A stretch of 16,396 nucleotides of DNA, from NCBI GenBank assembly GCA_003565055.1, contig PXDM01000245.1, forward strand, positions 1 through 16,396, written 5' to 3'. Origin of the DNA: Paracoccaceae bacterium. Lineage in GTDB: Bacteria; Pseudomonadota; Alphaproteobacteria; Rhodobacterales; Rhodobacteraceae. Within the stretch, counting starts at the first letter, position 1, and every line of letters begins with the position of its first letter. The notes under the pieces were generated by a model, which did no database searches, was not told the DNA's origin, and saw only the letters and a list, made by a program, of their open reading frames with translations. Made by a program: the position numbers and the translations under genes. Below are positions 13,261 through 16,396 of the stretch, one piece after another.

Positions 13261-14142
13261 TCAGCGCAGCCGACCCAGCGCATAGGTCGGATGCACCCCC
13301 TGTGCGTCGAGCCACGCATCGAGGCGCGCGGCGTGAGGATGCTCCACATCCGGGCCGAATTCCTCGGCCGCCAGCCCGCCTGTGATGAAGAGCGTATCCA
13401 CGCCTTCGCCCAGACCGCCCTGAATATCAGTCCCGATGCCGTCGCCGATGGCGATGGTGCGCTCTTCTGAAAACCGCCAGCCATGTTCCGCCGCGATCCG
13501 CCGCGCAAGGTCGTAAATCGGCGGATGTGGCTTGCCGAAATAGAGGCTTTCGCCACCCATTTCGTCATAAAGCTGGGCAATCGCCCCGGCGCAGAAGATG
13601 CGCTGATCGCCATAATCCACAATGATGTCAGGATTGGCGCAGAGCAGTTTCAGCCCGCGCACCTTGGCCGAGAGCAACCGACCGCGATAATCGTCCGGCG
13701 TCTCGGTCAATTCCTCGATCGGCCCTGTGCATACGATTCCTTCGGCCTCGTCAAACCCCACACGCTCGATTTCGGGCCGCTCCCGCGCCCAGTCTGGCAG
13801 GTTGGTGAAGAACTCCTCATCCTTCTCCGGCCCCAGATGCCAGATCCGCGTTCCGACCGCGCCCATCAGCATCGCTTCCTGCGCCGCATCGCCGGAGGTC
13901 GCGATCGCGTCATAGGCGTCGCGCGCAAGCCCCATCTCATCGAGCCGCGCGGCCACGCCAGCGCGCGGGCGCGGCGCATTGGTGACCAGCACCACGCGCC
14001 CGCCCTGCGCCCGGAACGCCTGCAGCGCGGCCTCGGCCGCCGGGTAGATCTTCCGACCGTTATGCACGCAGCCCCAGAGATCGACCAGCGCCAGCTCGTA
14101 ATTCGACGAGATCTCAGCGAAATTCTTCAGGATGCGGGTCAC
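13261..14142 (-). CDS. HAD superfamily class IIA hydrolase-like protein (TIGR01459 type)
   Basis: The 293-residue protein has the HAD core with a class IIA cap: motif I LVDLWGCVHNG (D21), motif II LVTNAPR (T54), motif III GKPHPPIY (K204) and motif IV IGDGIGTDIQG (D234, D239). It fits the mainly alphaproteobacterial TIGR01459 group. The residue two after the nucleophile D21, normally the general-acid Asp of phosphatases, is W23, so standard phosphatase activity is doubtful; the substrate is unknown. The start is a GTG overlapping the ppaC TGA by 4 bp (14139-14142), so it is translationally coupled to the pyrophosphatase gene. A 223-bp gap separates it from the MaoC gene downstream. Confidence 0.88.
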   Translation of the reverse strand: MTRILKNFAEISSNYELALVDLWGCVHNGRKIYPAAEAALQAFRAQGGRVVLVTNAPRPRAGVAARLDEMGLARDAYDAIATSGDAAQEAMLMGAVGTRIWHLGPEKDEEFFTNLPDWARERPEIERVGFDEAEGIVCTGPIEELTETPDDYRGRLLSAKVRGLKLLCANPDIIVDYGDQRIFCAGAIAQLYDEMGGESLYFGKPHPPIYDLARRIAAEHGWRFSEERTIAIGDGIGTDIQGGLGEGVDTLFITGGLAAEEFGPDVEHPHAARLDAWLDAQGVHPTYALGRLR

Positions 14143-15056
14143 AGGCTGAGTACCGGAATGATCTGCTTCTTGCGGCTCATCACACCGGGCAGCACGACAG
14201 TATCCCCGCTCACGGAGACATCGAAGGACTTTTCCGCCACAGCCTTGACCAGTGCATTGGGGACCAGAAGCGTCGCTTCCTCGTTGAGAATGTCGATCAC
14301 GAAGAGCATGACCTCATCGGCCCCGTCCTCTTGCGCGACGCCGGGCATGGCGGCCACCAGCGCGTCCTTGCGCGACAGGATCTGCTGCGGTGCCGTGGTC
14401 TCAAGCACCGAGATGCGGAACGTCTTGTCGCCGACCGCGTATTTCTTGGCGTCCATCTTCAGCAATTCCGCCTCGGAGAAGGCCGAGACATCCGATTTCG
14501 CGGCAAACATCTGTGCGGCCAGATCGCCGATCTCCACACCCAGATCTGCGGCCAGCGCCTCGGCCACATCGCGGTCATGCTGTGTCGTGGTGGGCGAGCG
14601 GAATTCGAGCGTGTCCGACAGGATGCAGGACAGCATCATCCCCTTGATCCCGCGCGGGGCCTCGGCCATCTGCGCGCCGATCAGATCATGCATGATCGTC
14701 GCCGTGCAGGCGAGCGGGCGGATGGTGATGTCAATCGGACCCTTGGTCTCCAACCCGCCCACCAGCTTGTGATGGTCGATAATGCCCTGAATATCGGCAG
14801 CATTGATCCCCTCGGGCAGTTCCGACGGGTTGTTCGTATCCACGATCACGACCGGCGTGCCGGCAGGCAAGTCCGTCATGATCTCGGGCTGCTCGAACCC
14901 CCAATGTTGCAGCGCGAACGCGGCTTCGGTATTGGGCTGGCCCAAGAGCACGGCCTGCGCGGGCTGGCCCTTGATCTGGTCAAGATACCACGCCCAGATG
15001 AGCGGTGAGCCGGTGGAATCGGTATCTGGCGAGAAATGTCCGAAAACTTTGATCAT
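14139..15056 (-). CDS. ppaC: manganese-dependent inorganic pyrophosphatase (family II)
   Basis: The 305-residue protein belongs to the DHH phosphoesterase superfamily. Metal ligands are visible: GHFSPDTDS (H7, D11, D13), VDTNNP (D73), DHH (94-96) and SDTLEFRSPT (D148). The C-terminal domain ends in SRKKQIIP (294-301), whose Arg and Lys bind pyrophosphate. It hydrolyses PPi to two phosphates in the cytoplasm, pulling biosynthetic reactions forward. There are no CBS or DRTGG regulatory inserts, so it is the short unregulated form. The ATG at 15056 lacks a clear ribosome-binding site but sits about 35 nt from the start site predicted by a good promoter. The last codons overlap the HAD gene start (GTGA). 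Confidence 0.94.
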   Translation of the reverse strand: MIKVFGHFSPDTDSTGSPLIWAWYLDQIKGQPAQAVLLGQPNTEAAFALQHWGFEQPEIMTDLPAGTPVVIVDTNNPSELPEGINAADIQGIIDHHKLVGGLETKGPIDITIRPLACTATIMHDLIGAQMAEAPRGIKGMMLSCILSDTLEFRSPTTTQHDRDVAEALAADLGVEIGDLAAQMFAAKSDVSAFSEAELLKMDAKKYAVGDKTFRISVLETTAPQQILSRKDALVAAMPGVAQEDGADEVMLFVIDILNEEATLLVPNALVKAVAEKSFDVSVSGDTVVLPGVMSRKKQIIPVLSL

Positions 15057-15097
15057 TCTAACTGTCCGAGGTTATGGCAGGGGTGGTTGCGCGCTGG

Positions 15098-15126
15098 TGT
15101 ATAGCGGCCTTCCATAGCGATGTCAC
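15098..15126 (-). promoter_or_regulatory. sigma-70-type promoter for ppaC
   Basis: On the minus strand GTGACA (five of six matches to TTGACA), a 17-nt spacer and TATACA (four of six to TATAAT) lie in the gap divergent from the histidine kinase gene. The predicted start near 15090 gives a leader of about 35 nt. It is the best-formed promoter I see in the window. Confidence 0.6.
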
Positions 15127-15219
15127 CCGGCCCTGACAGCGTCGCTTTGCGGGTGCGAATTAACGTGATGGTTATTTCTGTCTGCAAAGCTCAACGCACT
15201 CTTTTGGCTCCGGGTGCGA

Positions 15220-16396
15220 ATGGTCGATTATATCGAAATCTGGGTCGTAATCGCGCTGGCGGCGGTTATGGTCATCGCGTCGCTGTTGCTGACCAGCTTC
15301 GCAGGGGCGCGCCGCCATGCCAAACGCGAAGCCGTGGCTTTCAGATGGCTGGGCGCGACGAATATCGCCTTCCTGCTGGGGGCCGTCGGGTTGATGCTGG
15401 GCCAGTTGCTGCCCTTCTGGATGAGCGCGTCGATGGTCATCCTGGGCATGCTCGCGGGCATCATGATGGGGTATATCTCCCTCCTGATCGGGCTTGGCGA
15501 AACTCCCCCCGCGCGGCGCTATCTGACAGTGGCCTTGGGCTGTGTGGCCGCGCAGGGGGTGCTCGCCGCGACGAAGCAGGATCTGGGCACGCTGGTGATC
15601 AGCTCGTCCTTCATCAATGGCGTGCTCGGCCTGTTTTTTGCGCGCGAGCTCTGGCATCGTGCGCGGCCCTTCGGGATCGAACTGACAATCCTCGCCTGCG
15701 CCCCCTTCGCGGCCATCGGGATCGCCTATCTCGCCCGGCTGGCCCTCGTCTTCTCCAATGTCAGCGCTTTTGTCGTGACAGTCATCACTCTGGCGATCAC
15801 TTTTCTCGTGGCTTTTTCCGCGCTGCAATGGGGCTTTGCGCTGATCGCATTCCGCGCGGCCCGGCTCAACCAGTCGCTCAAACAGGCGCGCGACCGGGCG
15901 GAGGAAGCCAGCCGCCTCAAGTCGCGCTTCCTCGCCAATATGAGCCATGAGCTGCGCACGCCGCTCAACGGTATTCTTGGCATGACCGAAGCGCTGGGTG
16001 CGATGGTGTCCGATAGCGAGCAAAGGCGTATGCTCGACACGGTCCGCGACAGCGGCAAGGGGCTCTTGTCGATCCTGAACGACATCCTTGACCTGTCCGA
16101 AGTGCAGAGCGGCACCCTGCAAATCGAGCCTCGGGCGTTCAACCTTCGCGCACTGGCGCTTGAGACGGCCCAGACGTTCGCGGCTTCTGCTGAAGCGAAG
16201 GGCGTTGGCTTTGAAATCAATTACCACCTTCAGGGGGCCGAATTGCGTCTCGGCGATGACGCGCGTTTGCGCCAAATCCTTGGGAATATCCTCAGCAACG
16301 CTGTCAAATTCACGGAGAAAGGGACGATTCGGGTCGAGGTCGGGGAATTGGGCGGGGAGGTCTGTTTCATCATCGAAGATACCGGCATCGGGATGA
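15220..16396 (+). CDS. membrane sensor histidine kinase, C-terminus beyond the right edge
   Basis: My translation from the ATG at 15220 stays open for 392 codons to the window end. The first 212 residues form about seven hydrophobic helices (roughly 6-27, 44-64, 67-91, 101-117, 124-140, 153-175, 182-212) with short loops, so any sensing is probably within the membrane. A short charged linker helix (213-235) leads to the dimerisation domain with SRFLANMSHELRTPLNGIL, phospho-acceptor H243. The ATPase domain begins near 340, with N-box RQILGNILSNAVKF (N356, N360) and G1 box IEDTGIGM (D387) at the edge. It autophosphorylates and passes phosphate to a response regulator; receiver domains could follow outside the window. 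GTG at 15214 is an alternative start; neither has a strong ribosome-binding site. It is divergent from ppaC, with only weak promoter matches. Stimulus and partner are unknown. Confidence 0.92.
   Translation, partial: MVDYIEIWVVIALAAVMVIASLLLTSFAGARRHAKREAVAFRWLGATNIAFLLGAVGLMLGQLLPFWMSASMVILGMLAGIMMGYISLLIGLGETPPARRYLTVALGCVAAQGVLAATKQDLGTLVISSSFINGVLGLFFARELWHRARPFGIELTILACAPFAAIGIAYLARLALVFSNVSAFVVTVITLAITFLVAFSALQWGFALIAFRAARLNQSLKQARDRAEEASRLKSRFLANMSHELRTPLNGILGMTEALGAMVSDSEQRRMLDTVRDSGKGLLSILNDILDLSEVQSGTLQIEPRAFNLRALALETAQTFAASAEAKGVGFEINYHLQGAELRLGDDARLRQILGNILSNAVKFTEKGTIRVEVGELGGEVCFIIEDTGIGM

Noticed and set aside
13143..13385. Possible 80-codon plus-strand gene in the gap before the MaoC gene
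   Set aside because: It has no ribosome-binding site, runs through a hairpin and overlaps the end of the HAD gene.
15172..16275. 367-codon minus-strand frame opposite the histidine kinase
   Set aside because: The plus-strand frame from 15220 has H, N and G1 boxes and membrane helices. The minus frame is rich in Gln, Arg and Asp with no motif.
1..16396. CRISPR array, tRNA, rRNA, transposase or toxin-antitoxin pair
   Set aside because: I looked for spaced direct repeats, cloverleaf-like arms, transposase motifs and paired small frames and found none.

Overview
The window reads as a chromosomal segment of a high-G+C alphaproteobacterium, most likely of the order Rhodobacterales (Rhodobacter/Roseobacter relatives). 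The basis is protein content (phosphatidylcholine synthase, DUF1127 protein, the mainly alphaproteobacterial TIGR01459-type HAD protein, DUF484 next to xerC) and an intergenic palindrome ending in GAGGATATTTGG that I remember as common in that group. No database search was possible, so the taxonomy is an inference. I saw no tRNA, rRNA, CRISPR array, transposase or phage gene; gene density is high and no gap exceeds about 225 bp.

Layout. (1) Positions 1-3349 are read leftward: transaldolase (tal), a DUF484 protein coupled to xerC, phosphatidylcholine synthase (pcs), and the N-terminus of a 3-hydroxybutyryl-CoA dehydrogenase that runs off the left edge. (2) Positions 3429-7847 are read rightward: priA, msrA, prmA and a small one-pass membrane protein of unknown function. 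A perfect 20-bp inverted repeat overlaps the msrA stop codon. (3) A small DUF1127 gene (7965-8174) faces left and shares a bidirectional terminator with the gene before it. (4) Positions 8390-11462 hold a tightly packed rightward operon, ruvC-ruvA-[GIY-YIG nuclease]-ruvB. (5) Positions 11608-15056 are read leftward: a family II pyrophosphatase (ppaC) coupled to a HAD-IIA protein, then a MaoC-type hydratase and ribF. (6) From 15220 to the right edge runs a seven-helix membrane histidine kinase, cut off inside its ATPase domain.

How the genes work together. Most are housekeeping: chromosome dimer resolution (xerC), replication restart (priA) and Holliday junction processing (ruvCAB) form a DNA-maintenance theme. 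The others cover protein repair and modification (msrA, prmA), membrane lipid (pcs), sugar phosphate metabolism (tal), flavin cofactors (ribF), pyrophosphate removal (ppaC) and acyl-CoA or polyhydroxybutyrate metabolism (hbd, maoC).

The most notable feature is a 289-residue protein with an intact-looking GIY-YIG nuclease domain placed between ruvA and ruvB. It begins 3 nt after the ruvA stop and overlaps the ruvB start by 4 nt, so it is probably co-translated with the Holliday junction branch-migration machinery. Secondary points are active-site residues marking tal as a transaldolase rather than a fructose-6-phosphate aldolase, a HAD protein lacking the usual general-acid aspartate, nested palindromes in front of the MaoC gene, and several strong intergenic hairpins.
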